The translations under genes were made by a program, and so were the position numbers. A model generated the notes under the pieces. The model saw only the letters and a list, made by a program, of their open reading frames with translations, did no database searches and had not been told where the DNA came from. From Stichopus chloronotus (Eukaryota; Echinodermata; Holothuroidea; Aspidochirotida; Stichopodidae), in NCBI GenBank assembly GCA_021234535.1, contig CM037839.1, positions 10,789,419 through 10,853,418 on the forward strand: 64,000 nt of DNA. Direction: 5' to 3'. How positions within the stretch are numbered: position 1 is the stretch's first letter; every line of letters begins with the position of its first letter. Positions 50,801 to 61,127 of this stretch are shown piece after piece.

Positions 50801-53800
50801 TGTTCCAACTTTCTCAATTAACCTGGCAAGAAACTTGTTTCATGGTTAATTACACAGGCACAAGCTGTATACACCTACTGTATTTAACCACACTGACACA
50901 GTTCTGCAGTGCACAGGAAATCTTTGTTTAAGCCGGGAGTTAAAGGAACCATGTGTTCCTGGCAAACTCAACTCAGGTAACCTCTGAGTATCCCCATTGA
51001 CTTGGATTAAGAGGCACTAAACCACTTGAGTCCCTCTACGTACTTCTCAGCAGAGGGGTGCCTTATGTCTGTGTACATGGCAAATTGACATCAACTAGTT
51101 TTTCCCCTACAGATATCCACAGCTTTATCCTCTTCATCTGAAACTCCTCCTACTCATTGCTTTGAGATAACTACATAAACATGGGTTGTACCTCATGTCT
51201 AGCAGTTTCTTCTGCACGGATGACTCTTATTTTCTTTCTCATATTTTTGCTTGCGTTGTAGAATTTTTGGAGAGTTTTGAAGAAAGCAAGAAGTTCGAAG
51301 TTGAAAGGAAACAAGCTATGGAAGAATCAATTGTTAACATTTTATCTCACATGAGTAAGGTAAGGCTACACAGATTTTGAAAGGTAGTATTTGGAGGTTT
51401 CTTCAAGTTGGACTGAAAAAAAAAGCCCCTATTTTTTAAGTATTTCCACTCAAGCTTCGATAACCTTCCCGTAGGTAAGCCACAAGTATTTTGTAATGGA
51501 GGACTTTGTATTGATATACCTCCCTACCCTGAATGAACAAATTCCAGATCTTTACAGCACATCAAACAAAGGAAATATTTTATTGTATAATAAGGGAGTG
51601 TTGCGGTGATACATTCTCATTTTAATGTTTATTTTATGACTGTGTGCTTGTGCGATGATTTCTTTATTTGCTTTTCCTTTTCATCGATGGCAATGCCTTG
51701 AGCTGATCTGTAAATATCTCAAATACAGTGTCAGACAGGTTTGTTGAATTTGTTGCCTGAGTGCTTCACTGTGACCCTTTGTTCACTTGCTACTCTCAAG
51801 TTACATCTGGTTTCAGCTGAGGGTTGCATTAGGTCTCATGTATGCCATGTTTCCGTGCAGAACTTAGCAAGACAGAAGCACATGCCGACGCCAAAGGAGT
51901 TAGCCCGAATGCAGGACGATCTCAGCTTCAAGCAGAACGAGATGCAGAAATCCGAAGCCACCAGCCTCGGTCTCAACGAAGGTGAAAAAAAAAATTTGAA
52001 AATGATGAGGATGTGGACTATTTAATAAATATTCATAGATGCCACCACACACATGATGAGGTAGACAAAATCAACACAGGCAACAAAAGAAGAATTTGCG
52101 GAAGGAAATTGTAAAAATCCATGTTAAAACTACAGACTGACATGAACACTTACATGTATGCCATGAACCGAAATTCCATCAAAGGTCAACACTACAACTG
52201 TGTTAGCAGGGATGAAACTCAGTACGTTGCGATACACTAGAACATTCATTTTGTGTGCAATCCTCTATTTCGGCTCGTTAGGATTGACATATTTCGACTT
52301 AAGCCATCAAATTGTGGTTTGGTTTATTGTGGTATAGTATAGAATGTACTTCAAAAATGATGAGGTTAAGTTCACCTAGCACACTTTAATACAGGTTCCC
52401 TCAATTGAATTTGCTGAAGTGCTGCATGGCCAAATTTTGTTGACATAGTGCCCCACTGATCACTGTCCTTTTAAAAAAAATTGTGTTTTAGAAGGGTGCT
52501 TAGGTGGAAAATGGTGCAAAGATTGTTAAATTAGTCTGTGGGAAGTAGCAGATGTACCTATTTTTTGAGGCAAGTTAATTTTTGTCAGCATGGTTTTAAA
52601 ACGTGTAACTTTTCAATTTGATATTCCTCCAGTACCTTTTGCACGCCACTTCAACCACTTTGTGCCACAAGTATGGTGCATGCCACCATTTGAGGAACTC
52701 TTACCTTGTTAGTGACAAAGTTTACTTTACATGGTGACACTTTCAGCAATCTGGACCCAGACTGTCCAGTTATATGGCACAGGCCAAACATGGATCTTGT
52801 AGATTTCATCAAACTCTTTCATTCAATCTTTTGCTGTCATAGCAAATTTTGAAGAGGAATAATTGCAAACTTCAGCACCTTTTTTTTTTTCATCAGATGT
52901 ACACAGCCCATGGTTTCTCCAATCATCATCTCTAGTTTTTCTGTGTTTACTTTCCTGCAGCAGCCAAATTTTGATCAGCTGTATTGATTGTACTTTGTTG
53001 GGATCTGCACAGAGCTGTAGGACAAGGAGCATCGTGATTTTAGTGGCATGTTTTGTTTTTATTCCCGTCATAAGACAGTGAAGAAGTTGAGCAGTATTCT
53101 GACATAAAATATTGAAAGGAAAATTATAGTTTGTAACATGGTCTCCTGCAGACAACCAAATCAGTGTGCATGCTGTTAAAATCCTCATTTACTGATGTGC
53201 TGCATGTTCTGAAATGCAGAAACCTGTTTGCCTGTTTCATTGGGTTTTTAATTGAGTTTGTCAGAGCATGTTTCATTCTCTTGCACTTTTATGAGTATAA
53301 TGGGAATGTTATTCAGTTGTGCATGTCTAATCTCTAACAATAGAGTCATAAGTGATGGCAATTCTAGCAAATTGTCAGAGGAAGTTGTGGTCAAAAGTGA
53401 TATATCATGTACGGAGCAACATCATCTAAGTTAGCTAATCCTTAAACAATTAGCTTGCTCAGAACAATGCTTTGAGAAACAGGTTTATGCTATTCCCTTG
53501 TGAAAGAGAGGTTTATTGCCAAATAAGAGATCAGAACTGTACTACAACTCCAGCTGAGAAATACAAATCAACAGCAATGTGCAAACCAGATTTGTTGGTA
53601 CTACCTCACAACCGACTGATTTCTAGCACCGGCTCGTACTTTGAATGTTTACTAAAATAACTAAATTTCCAAATTTTCTGAGACATTTCCGGAAAATAAG
53701 AATGGTGACATGCACACAAGAATGTTGAGAGATGAGAAATGATGGTGGAGAATTCCATTAGCTGTATAAATGATGTAATCTTTTGTTTGGTGGGACAACT

Positions 53801-56800
53801 TAGTTTCAAAAGGACAGCTGCATTTGCTTCTAAAACGTCCTTGGACAACCAGATGTAATCCTTTTAATTCCAATACCATCACTAGCTTTCGGTGGCATGT
53901 TTTCTGGTTTCTGGTGTCCTTCATATATTCACTTTTGCTCTTTGCCTCATTCTCAACAATTTTACCTTCATTTTGTGACAATTTTAACTTTAATGTGTCA
54001 ACAAGGGAATAATTTATAATTTTTTTTTTTTACATGAAAATTTCCGACTTTTCAGAGAGCCAGAAGCTTCAGATGGATCTCCAGAAAGTTGAACAGTTGG
54101 AAGAGAAGATCAAGTTAGAACTGGAAACATTGACAAACAGCATCAAGCAGATGGAGGAGGAATTGATCACTTACTCGGACTTGGAGAAACTGAAGAGAGA
54201 ATCAGATGACAAGAAGAAGGTGAGAGATGATGACCCTGTCAGTATTGAAAGTCACTGTTATGGGATCTGCGGTGCGGCGTCCTTGGAAATATTTTCTTAA
54301 AATGTGATGAAAACGAAGTGGATGCTGAATACACCGACCACTTTCAATTTCATTGTTGTTATGACTCCTTGCTCTCAAAGTTTCGCATTTTTGTTGTAAC
54401 TTTTGCCCTGTCTTTACCGACTGCTTTCTTCAATAAGTCCTCTTCTGGGCTCAAAATATTCCGGCCCTGTTAGCAACCAAGGAGAGTCCTTGAATCGCTA
54501 TAGTGTTTTGCAGCCGTAGACAGGGAGGTGATCTAATTTGATCCATAGTTGGTGTCCAAACATGTTTCCCCCCTCCTCCAGAGAGAAAAACAAACAAGTA
54601 AACCAAAGGTCCTACAAAAATGTTAATATTCACTTCACATAGTGCAATCAACTTTAAATCCTGTTCAAGTTTTCAAATGAGGAACTGTACATTGCAGATC
54701 ATTTAAGTCAGTGAGACAGTTTGATTTTGCATGTCATCCATTTTGCTGACCTTGCCAAGAAGCTGAATGACCTTAGAACTGGAATATTATCAGGAATGTA
54801 CCTGACTTATGAACATATGAAATGTCATCATGCTTAAATGGACACACTGGCTATGGTTTGACAGAAAAACCAACTTTCAGGACAAATTTCAACCACTTTT
54901 AGTGAAGTCAGTTTTGGATTAACTTGTGATCTAACAACAATAATAGAATGAGTTGTTTTAATGTAGGTGAATGTGAGAGTCTTGTGGTTGAATTGCAGTC
55001 AAGCACACACTATAGTCAAACTACAATTTGCAGTTAGCAGCTACCTATGGAAGTGCAACAAACAGAAAATTAGAAACTACTGTTTGAAATTGGAGCCAAA
55101 TACGAACTGTGTAACAAGCAGGTGAATACAACAGTGTTTGGAATTTCAACCAAAAAACGATCGTAGAAACTACAACCAGCAGGTGAAATGTTACTATGTT
55201 TGTGAATGAGAAGTAACACTGACAGTTGAAAATGTTACTGATCGGGGATTGTGATGGTCTCATGATTTTAGAAGAATCAAACATTTGCTAGTCGAGAACA
55301 GAGAGAGAACACTGACTATTCAGAATACATGCAGTAGATGAAAACACTCCCGGTACACGAATTTCAACGGAAAACTGACCATTCACAATGTAACCACCAA
55401 GAGAATACTAAGAGCTTTACAGCTCATTTTGCCTCAATTTGAACTTGTATTCACCTAAACTATGCTGTAGTGGCAAGAATATGTAAAAGGTGATAACCCG
55501 TTAGGTACATAAAATCGTGTCTTTGACTGTTTCTTTTCAGTCGAAACGACACAGCGAACTGCAGTGCAATATGTTCTCTGCTCTTTCTTTCACTGAAAAG
55601 AAAACATACTAGTTCAACTGGATCAGAGCATATTGTGTAATGATTGTTTGTTCTTTCAGAAATTGATGGAAGACAGAGTTAACCTGGAGAAACGGAAAAA
55701 GCACTCAAAGCAAGGTCTGTCCCCAAATTATTAGTTCTTTTCACTTAATTTGTCTTATCACGTCATGTTTAATCCTCTGAAGGGCCATTGAAACATATCA
55801 AACTTATCTTATGCTGTCTACCATAGGAAACCAACCAAACTTGGCTGTGGTTTCAACAGAAATGATGTGGTCGAGTCCGCAACCCTCAGAATTTGTTCAA
55901 TAATGCTTCTGTGTTTGGACCTGTTCGGCTCTGTTGTTAGAAATTCATTGTCAAAAACTTTGTTGGATATCAAACAGATACCAACTAAATAGGTAATCCA
56001 GTTGCTGTATAAGACTTAAATACTTCTGAAATGTATTGAAAACCGTTCATTATATCACATACTTAAAGGACAATAACCCCTTAAATAGAAAAATGTCGGC
56101 AGAGGTCACATTTATTTTGCTGGCTTCTGGGACATTAAACCTACACTTAGCCATTCCTTTCATTGTGTCATGGAGGTGGAATTCATTAAAGCTCATGTGC
56201 ATTCCCACCAGAGATATCAGCTACCAGTCAGCTTTGATACTTACATGTTGATCGTGCTTAGCAAAACTGTATGAGGTAGATACCCTTTCAAAGGATGTTA
56301 TTAATGTTTAGTAAAGCATGATCATAGTCTACAACAAGTGGGTCGTGCAGCATCAGTGATGTATCTATTCCTACTGTCACTGAAAATGTGTACTTTTCTC
56401 ATGAAGAGGGATTGCCTATGTTTAATGCCTTACAGACAAAAGTGTCTGGTCATAGATTTGCAATAAGTGATTTTGATCGTTAGTATGCTGTTATTGTTGC
56501 TTTAATTGTGTCAGATGTTCAAAATCTCTCCATGTTACCATTTACCATCTTCATATGATTAAAACTCAAAAGGTGTGGAAAAATACCATGAACCGTGAAC
56601 CAATTCAATGAACCCCATTAGTAATTATGTCTTTTTGCTTCAGAAATCTAAGCAATGTTTTGTGATGGTAATTAGCATTAACTTTAATGGCTTCACTACG
56701 TTTTCTCCTTGCCTCAGTCTTGTAACTTTGAGAAGAAATGTACATCCAAAGTTCATATTATTCACAAATTATCCTTTTTTTTACTTTTGATAAATAAACA

Positions 56801-58444
56801 ATTATTGATTGAGACGTTGAAGAATGGAATGTGTACTTGTCATACAGAGGGAAAGAAATCTAATTCATTGTGATACAGCACAGCGTTTTGAGCACATGAT
56901 CACATGAAAGTGTATCTAGAATTTAATCATATGCCCTATATCAAAGCAGTGCAGAACAATGTTAATGATGGTTTGTGAAATTTCTCCATCTTCATTCTCA
57001 CCTTTTACCACGGCTACAGTCGTCCAGGAACTGAGCACAAAGTACGAGACAGTGAAAGCAGACCTCCATGAAAACGAGACACACACCCAGCTGGGTAATC
57101 TGGAACGAAAATGGCAACACCACGAACAAAATAACTTTGTTATGAAAGAGTGTATCCTTTCAAAATTCACGTAGACCTACCTAGATATTTTCAAGTGCAA
57201 CTCAGTTTTATAACAAACTCTGCTAATATTCTTGTCTGAATCTCATTGTGATTGATGAAGGAAAACCTTACAGGGCACAGTTGAGTTCTGGGAGGGCCAA
57301 CTTTTGTGTGTGACATTTTGTCTGTCTTATTTAAAAATACTTCATACTTGTGTGACATCGTTTCTTCTCCGTCTCTCTCCAGCACCACCCCCATCCTCAT
57401 ACTATTACATCTTCACCACATTTACCTTCCACCTGATCCACCCTTTCCTCCATCTTCTTCTACGTAATTTTTAGAGTTTCTTTTTCTTTGTTCATCTTTT
57501 ATTCTGCCTCTCACTCTGTCAACACTTCCTCTACATTCATCGTCTTCTGCACCCCTTTCTTCTGCCCTTTCCATCATTTCATCTTTGTTTTTCCTTTGCT
57601 ATTTGCTTCCTGCTCCGTCTTCTTCCAACGCCTCACTTTTCTCATAAATTTCTTCAGCCTTGTTTGTTTTATTCCTGCTTGTCCCTTAATACCTTGACCC
57701 CCATTACCTAGTAGCTGTCCACACAAATTAACGAAACTGAGGTGTATCCTTCGCCTCATACTACCTGTCTCCCCACCATCTCATCTGCCTTGCTTTCCAC
57801 CACATTTTATTCAGCTATGACCTTCTCTACAATCTCTGCCAACTTGTTCACCTCTCCCTCTCTTTGTCGGTCCTCCTCTTTCTCATTTTTCTCACCTTCT
57901 TTGTTTTCACTTATTTTCATCATGCTCTATGACTTCCTCATTCTGATGATACTTCCACAGCCTATTTACATCCTCTTCTCTCTCCTTTGCCATCTCATTT
58001 ATCATCTCACCTCTCTTGCCCCTCTTGTAATGCTATCATATCTCTGTCACTCTCTCCTGCTTCTTCCTGCAGTTGCATCTCCCATCCTCCTATCTTTCCT
58101 CTTCTGTTCCCTGTGCATCCTCTAATCACTACTCTTCTTTCATTTTTTCCTATTACTTGTGCTATGTATCTATGCATTATTGTTACTTCATATTAATGTT
58201 GTGCTCAAGTTATTTGTTTCCTTGTCTACATTTCATTCAATATGATATTTTACATTTTTGGTTGCTTTTATCATTTCTTGCTCTCTATTGCTCCACACAT
58301 AATTATCCTTAATCACGTTTCACCACAGTCATCGCTTCGAAGAGCAAAGAGTCGGACTTCAGACCTCTGGTTGCTACGATGAAGGAGAAAGTAGATGAAT
58401 ACAATCGCCTACTCCAAGATCAGCTGGTCAAAGGTCAACGATGA
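35751..58444 (+). CDS. IFT74: Intraflagellar transport protein 74 (IFT-B core subunit), 17 exons, start exon missing
   Basis: IFT74 pairs with IFT81 in the IFT-B core and carries cargo, including tubulin, into growing cilia. The spliced exons total 1769 nt, about 589 codons, against 600 residues in human. The N-terminus is Arg/Ser/Pro/Gly-rich ([11 protein letters not shown]), typical of the basic disordered region thought to help bind tubulin. Then come [20 protein letters not shown] and [13 protein letters not shown], and the remainder is predicted coiled coil. Family landmarks include [83 protein letters not shown] and SKSKESDF. Introns are GT-AG and phases match throughout, except at 40973/41621, where one base is extra. 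The exon with the start codon lies upstream of 35751 and was not recognised. The stop is TGA at 58442-58444. Confidence 0.95.
36172..36222 (+). CDS. IFT74: IFT74 exon B
   Basis: This short exon encodes [17 protein letters not shown], close to the GTARPGSRG of vertebrate IFT74. Two AGs lie seven bases apart (36164 and 36171). Only the second keeps the frame from exon A, so it is chosen. The donor is G|GTTAGA, phase 1. Confidence 0.8.
37284..37780 (+). mobile_element. tRNA-derived SINE in IFT74 intron
   Basis: The head looks like a tRNA promoter, with an A-box-like TAGCTTGGTGG (37296-37306) and a B-box-like GGATCAAATCC (37340-37350), 34 bp between them. The body contains CATCGGATGGGGACGTTAA (about 37572-37590), a sequence recalled from SINEs of marine invertebrates. 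No folded tRNA is possible downstream, so this is a retroposon and not a tRNA gene. The 3' end is uncertain. Confidence 0.6.
37921..37998 (+). CDS. IFT74: IFT74 exon C
   Basis: The acceptor is CTCGTTTTCAG and the donor G|GTATCA. It encodes [18 protein letters not shown] and GGLKTGKK, matching the conserved RPVTQQGLTGMKTGTKG block of the family. A tRNA-type SINE lies just upstream in the preceding intron. Confidence 0.9.
38280..38800 (+). repeat. Tandem array of the same family, array B
   Basis: This degenerate array in the IFT74 intron between exons C and D contains GGTCAAAGGTCACCTGGGTC near 38356 and CCAAAGGTCATTTGTGATCA near 38749. A head block GATTCCTTGCCGAAGGC at about 38645 is shared with array C. 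It is more diverged than C. Confidence 0.7.
39266..39413 (+). CDS. IFT74: IFT74 exon D
   Basis: The acceptor is TGTTTCAAG and the donor CG|GTAAGA, phase 2. It encodes [20 protein letters not shown] followed by a charged helix ending [10 protein letters not shown]. The DKSYxLGxLRxK block is a strong family match and marks the start of the coiled coil. Confidence 0.95.
40912..40973 (+). CDS. IFT74: IFT74 exon E
   Basis: The acceptor is TTGTTTCAG and the donor G|GTAAGT. It encodes [20 protein letters not shown]. The single G left after CAC does not fit the frame of the next recognisable exon, so either this boundary or the next is unusual. Confidence 0.85.
41621..41680 (+). CDS. IFT74: IFT74 exon F (phase conflict at its start)
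   Basis: It encodes [20 protein letters not shown], a clear match to vertebrate LVDKLNTNTEMEE. The acceptor TTTATCATCAG at 41620 gives phase 0, while the previous exon leaves one base. An AG at 41641-41642 would restore the frame through GAT ACT GAG, but it would delete the conserved LVDKLNT. The donor is GAG|GTATTG. Confidence 0.75.
42391..42535 (+). repeat. Dispersed repeat (partner at 24147)
   Basis: Direct-orientation copy of 24147-24300, in an IFT74 intron. No reading frame. Confidence 0.6.
43835..43896 (+). CDS. IFT74: IFT74 exon G
   Basis: The acceptor is CTTCCACAG and the donor GA|GTGAGT, phase 2. It encodes [20 protein letters not shown], aligning with family [20 protein letters not shown]. 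Confidence 0.9.
44131..44209 (+). CDS. IFT74: IFT74 exon H
   Basis: The acceptor is TTCCTTCACAG and the donor ATG|GTATGT. It encodes [15 protein letters not shown] and then [11 protein letters not shown], a coiled-coil segment in frame with both neighbours. Confidence 0.9.
44660..44782 (+). CDS. IFT74: IFT74 exon I
   Basis: The acceptor is TTTCCTTCAG and the donor GAG|GTAAGG. It encodes [20 protein letters not shown] followed by a Glu/Lys-rich heptad segment ending ITKKDNMEE. Confidence 0.92.
46210..46394 (+). CDS. IFT74: IFT74 exon J
   Basis: The acceptor is TTTGGCAG and the donor AA|GTAAGT, phase 2. It is the longest exon, with [20 protein letters not shown], an acidic stretch, and [20 protein letters not shown]. 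The latter is nearly identical to vertebrate [20 protein letters not shown]. Confidence 0.95.
47327..47460 (+). CDS. IFT74: IFT74 exon K
   Basis: The acceptor is TCTCGCCAG and the donor G|GTAAAA. It encodes [20 protein letters not shown] and then [17 protein letters not shown], a strong family match. Confidence 0.95.
48014..48870 (+). repeat. Tandem array of the same family, array C (best preserved)
   Basis: The array begins with GATTCCTTGCCGAAGGCAGA and a TG microsatellite (about 48063-48100). It continues with about five units of 145-156 bp containing TAAACACGATATCTC, CTATTGTTTTTGGTGGAGG and TCATTTGGGGTCA blocks. Perfect AGGTCAAAGGTCA occurs at 48207, 48363 and 48508. It lies in the IFT74 intron between exons K and L. 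Confidence 0.85.
49332..49676 (+). mobile_element. MITE copy 1, in an IFT74 intron
   Basis: The 345-bp element has inverted ends AAGGGAAATAGGGCGTTT and AAACGCCCTATTTCACTT and is flanked by TA on both sides, as in Tc1/mariner-type insertions. Its whole length matches 61408-61753 in reverse complement. It has no coding capacity. It sits between IFT74 exons K and L. Confidence 0.85.
50030..50350 (+). repeat. Tandem array of the same family, array D
   Basis: There are two degenerate units with AGGTCAAAGGTTATTTGGGG near 50040 and AGTGGAGGTGAAAGGTCATT near 50192. A reversed head block (GAGGCAAGGAATCA) at about 50331-50344 closes it. It lies in the same intron as array C. Confidence 0.7.
51262..51359 (+). 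CDS. IFT74: IFT74 exon L
   Basis: The acceptor is TTGCGTTGTAG and the donor AAG|GTAAGG. It encodes [20 protein letters not shown] and [13 protein letters not shown]. The preceding 3.8-kb intron is the largest seen and holds the tandem arrays and a MITE. Confidence 0.92.
51861..51981 (+). CDS. IFT74: IFT74 exon M
   Basis: The acceptor is TTCCGTGCAG and the donor G|GTGAAA. It encodes [20 protein letters not shown] and [12 protein letters not shown], matching family LKMMQDDLNFKSTEVQKS. Confidence 0.92.
54056..54219 (+). CDS. IFT74: IFT74 exon N
   Basis: The acceptor is CGACTTTTCAG and the donor AAG|GTGAGA. It encodes [20 protein letters not shown], a heptad-rich helix, and [13 protein letters not shown], in frame on both sides. 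Confidence 0.93.
55660..55714 (+). CDS. IFT74: IFT74 exon O
   Basis: This short exon encodes [18 protein letters not shown]. The acceptor is GTTCTTTCAG and the donor G|GTCTGT is weaker than its neighbours. Phase agrees with both adjacent exons. Confidence 0.85.
57020..57151 (+). CDS. IFT74: IFT74 exon P
   Basis: The acceptor is ACGGCTACAG and the donor T|GTATCC. It encodes [20 protein letters not shown] and [20 protein letters not shown]. The LERKWQHxEQNNFxMKE block is one of the most conserved in the family. Confidence 0.95.
57360..58270 (+). other. Pyrimidine-rich intron stretch
   Basis: About 900 bp of the last IFT74 intron is dominated by C and T on the plus strand (for example TCTCCCTCTCTTTGTCGGTC near 57850). 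Long open frames here (57742-58125) come from the composition and are not genes. Confidence 0.7.
58329..58444 (+). CDS. IFT74: IFT74 final exon Q and stop
   Basis: The acceptor is TTCACCACAG. With the preceding T it reads [20 protein letters not shown], then a short helix ending QLVKGQR and TGA. Possible poly(A) signals downstream include AATAAA near 58851 and 59839; which one is used cannot be judged. Confidence 0.93.
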
Positions 58445-61069
58445 TTTACCTGTATACAGAACCATTTCAGTGTTAACATATCTTGTAGATTCTCGTTGAC
58501 TTTTCTTCACATTCCATGTCTAAGGTTCTGGGGAGAAAAACTCACAGTCCCGTGTTTTTGCATCGTCGGACTGTTGGGATGATACTATGAACCTGGTTCT
58601 CAGCGGTATATCTCTTTTCTTTTATTGGATCTAGCCTGATGTACTGTTCTGGGATAGTCACTTGAGAGGCTGGCTCAACTTCTTTCCACTTAACATAGAA
58701 AGTTGACTTTACACTCACTTTTCTGGATTGTTAATGTCTTACTTCAAGAATATTCATGCTTCAACTCCTGCTACCAAATCCTGTGTATATTTCACCATTT
58801 TTTTCTTGATGTTCATTACACAATAAGTTGGTCAATTTTTCTTCGGCAAAATAAACTATTAAGTTGGACTTAAATCGGAGATGGTTTGATAATAAGTCTG
58901 ACAGGTTGACCAGCCTACGACCTTGTATATATCATTGTCATTAATTAAGAATCTGATGATTATACTCTTTCAACTTCTATTTGACTGGTAGTGAAAGTGT
59001 TACGTCACCCCCAACTGGACGTCTCACTCCCTCGTAAATTCACCATCGAAAACGATCGACAGATAGGTGGGCCGATCGTTTGCTGAGCTGCGACTGTGAA
59101 AGAAAACATGCTCAGTCTCGATCAAATTGGTCGGACGAATATTGACGTGACACTAGCAGGCCTTTGGCTTTAGGTTTCAAACCTCATGACTGTATGTGAG
59201 GTAACTAATCTCTATCAAACAATGTCAGCTGTATTTAGAGTAATGTATGCTCCGTGTACCCGGTTCTGGAATCGCGACTTCGATCCACCGGGAAGTCACT
59301 TCCACATTTTGAACCCTGTGCAACTTCTAGTGTAGAGGATTAAGCACCTGAGAGTGATGGAACTGTCAGAAGTTGCAATGGTTTGACAGTCAAAGAGGTT
59401 GAAGTACCTGGTGCTCCCTTTGTCTCTGTTATATTTGATAAAAGCAATTGATAAAAGGAATATCTGACAAGCCTGAACATTCTACTAATCATGTTCATCA
59501 CCCTTGCAGATCCGGATGGAGGGAGGGGGTGAAGGACCATGACCCCACCAAAAGGTGGGCCAAAAAGTTGACACTTCACATAGAATTTTACCAAGGAAAA
59601 CAATTTTTGCAATAAAACTAATTCCACAATTGGTTGCACTTTTGTTGCACCGCACGTGTTTTAGGGTGTTCAGCTATAGAAAACTTTTCTAAAGGGCTCT
59701 TCCGTTTAGTCCTCTTCCCCTAGATGCCTCTCTTATATCACTGTACTGCTACATTTGACCCTTCCTAAACAAAGGACTTGAATATACCAATGGTTCATCA
59801 ATTTGTCTTTCTACAACGTCATCTTCTGTTATGTCTTGTAAATAAAGATAAACGTACCATGTGTCACCTGATTACGTGAGCGTGCACTGTCTGTCTTTGT
59901 GTCAATGCTTGCATCTATTTTATTCTTGTTAGTAACAAAGAGTAAAGCAGTAGCAAATAGTTTCTTGTAAATAGATTAGAGACAGTCACTCATAAGCACA
60001 AGCTACATTTTGAAGGTTTAGTATGTGGCACCCATCACTAACATACTAGCTACCACGTAAGTTATGATGAACTCATGAACAGAAACCTAAATTTTTGGCA
60101 CCGGGAGAACCATATTCGGCGCTTTTCCCCTCTCGCGGCGTTCCTTAAAAACACTCCTGGGGGACTTTGCCACAAACCTCCTCCCCCCGCTGCTGCCCCC
60201 CCCTCCACTGCTGCCACTGACTCTGCACATGATTTTAAACCTTTTTTTAAATTTAATTAAAATTTAAATTTCAAAATTATGACATCATAGGTTTTCACGT
60301 GGGGGGGGGGGGGGGCCACTTCACAAGAAAATCCTACACTTGAAAAATGTAATATCAACTCTACCACGGTAGCGTCAGTGTAATTTTCCAAGTTTGTATT
60401 ATGATTTCCGAAAATAAAGAACGCCTAGAGAGAAATTCACACAACCCTAAAATCTGGGAAGTGCGATGTCCTGTAATGTGAAATGTATTTTTATCCATTT
60501 TGTGTGTGTGTGCGTTACGCGCTAATGAATGGTGACGCTCTGCCATTAGGCCTATACTTCTTGCGTCCGCCTCAAACCTTTGCCTCCCTCTTCAGACCTC
60601 CTCCCCCCCCCCCCCTTCCTCGAAGGAGCCTCTGCATCTTAGCCCTTTTCGGAGAAGAAAAATTCCCCCAGATATGATCAATTGAAATTTTGCCTCTCTT
60701 CCCACCGTGTATCTTTTTATTCTGCAGAAGCCAGATGGATAACAAGACAGAACGAGTGCATGCATAGAGGTATGCCTGAATATCTACGGAACGCCGTCAG
60801 AGCAATTCCCTGTCATACAGTCGGAAGTCCTCATAAATGTAAACGTTCAACGAACATCACACGCCCCACAGAATCATAAACTCCGATTTGTGCAAATATT
60901 TTCTTAGCGGGGGAATTGTCGGCTGTCTACACAATAGATGCAACCTTTACATTTTGCCTTGTTGCATCGACTAAACATAGAAGAGTCCCAGATAAATTAA
61001 GCTCTTTAGCTGCTGAACTGAACCTTCCTTTTTCAACGACTCCCTTAATTCCGAACAGTGATAATCAAA
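58445..61069. other. IFT74 to PLA2 intergenic region
   Basis: Holds the IFT74 3' untranslated region (AATAAA near 58851 and 59839), G and C runs near 60301 and 60603, and GC-rich patches. No further exon was seen. Confidence 0.5.
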
Positions 61070-61127
61070 ATGATCGCGGCGGCAGCTACACCATTGGCTC
61101 TGTTACTCCTGACGTTCGTTGGACATG
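61070..61127 (+). CDS. PLA2 exon 1 (signal peptide)
   Basis: The start ATG is at 61070. The 19 codons read MIAAATPLALLLLTFVGH, a clean secretion signal, and the donor is G|GTAAGA, phase 1. The frame joins exon 2 as Val. No TATA box was confidently seen upstream. Confidence 0.85.

Noticed and set aside
57742..58312. Long open frames with Ser/Leu/Phe-rich peptides
   Set aside because: They lie in the pyrimidine-rich IFT74 intron and reflect base composition; no domain or splice support.
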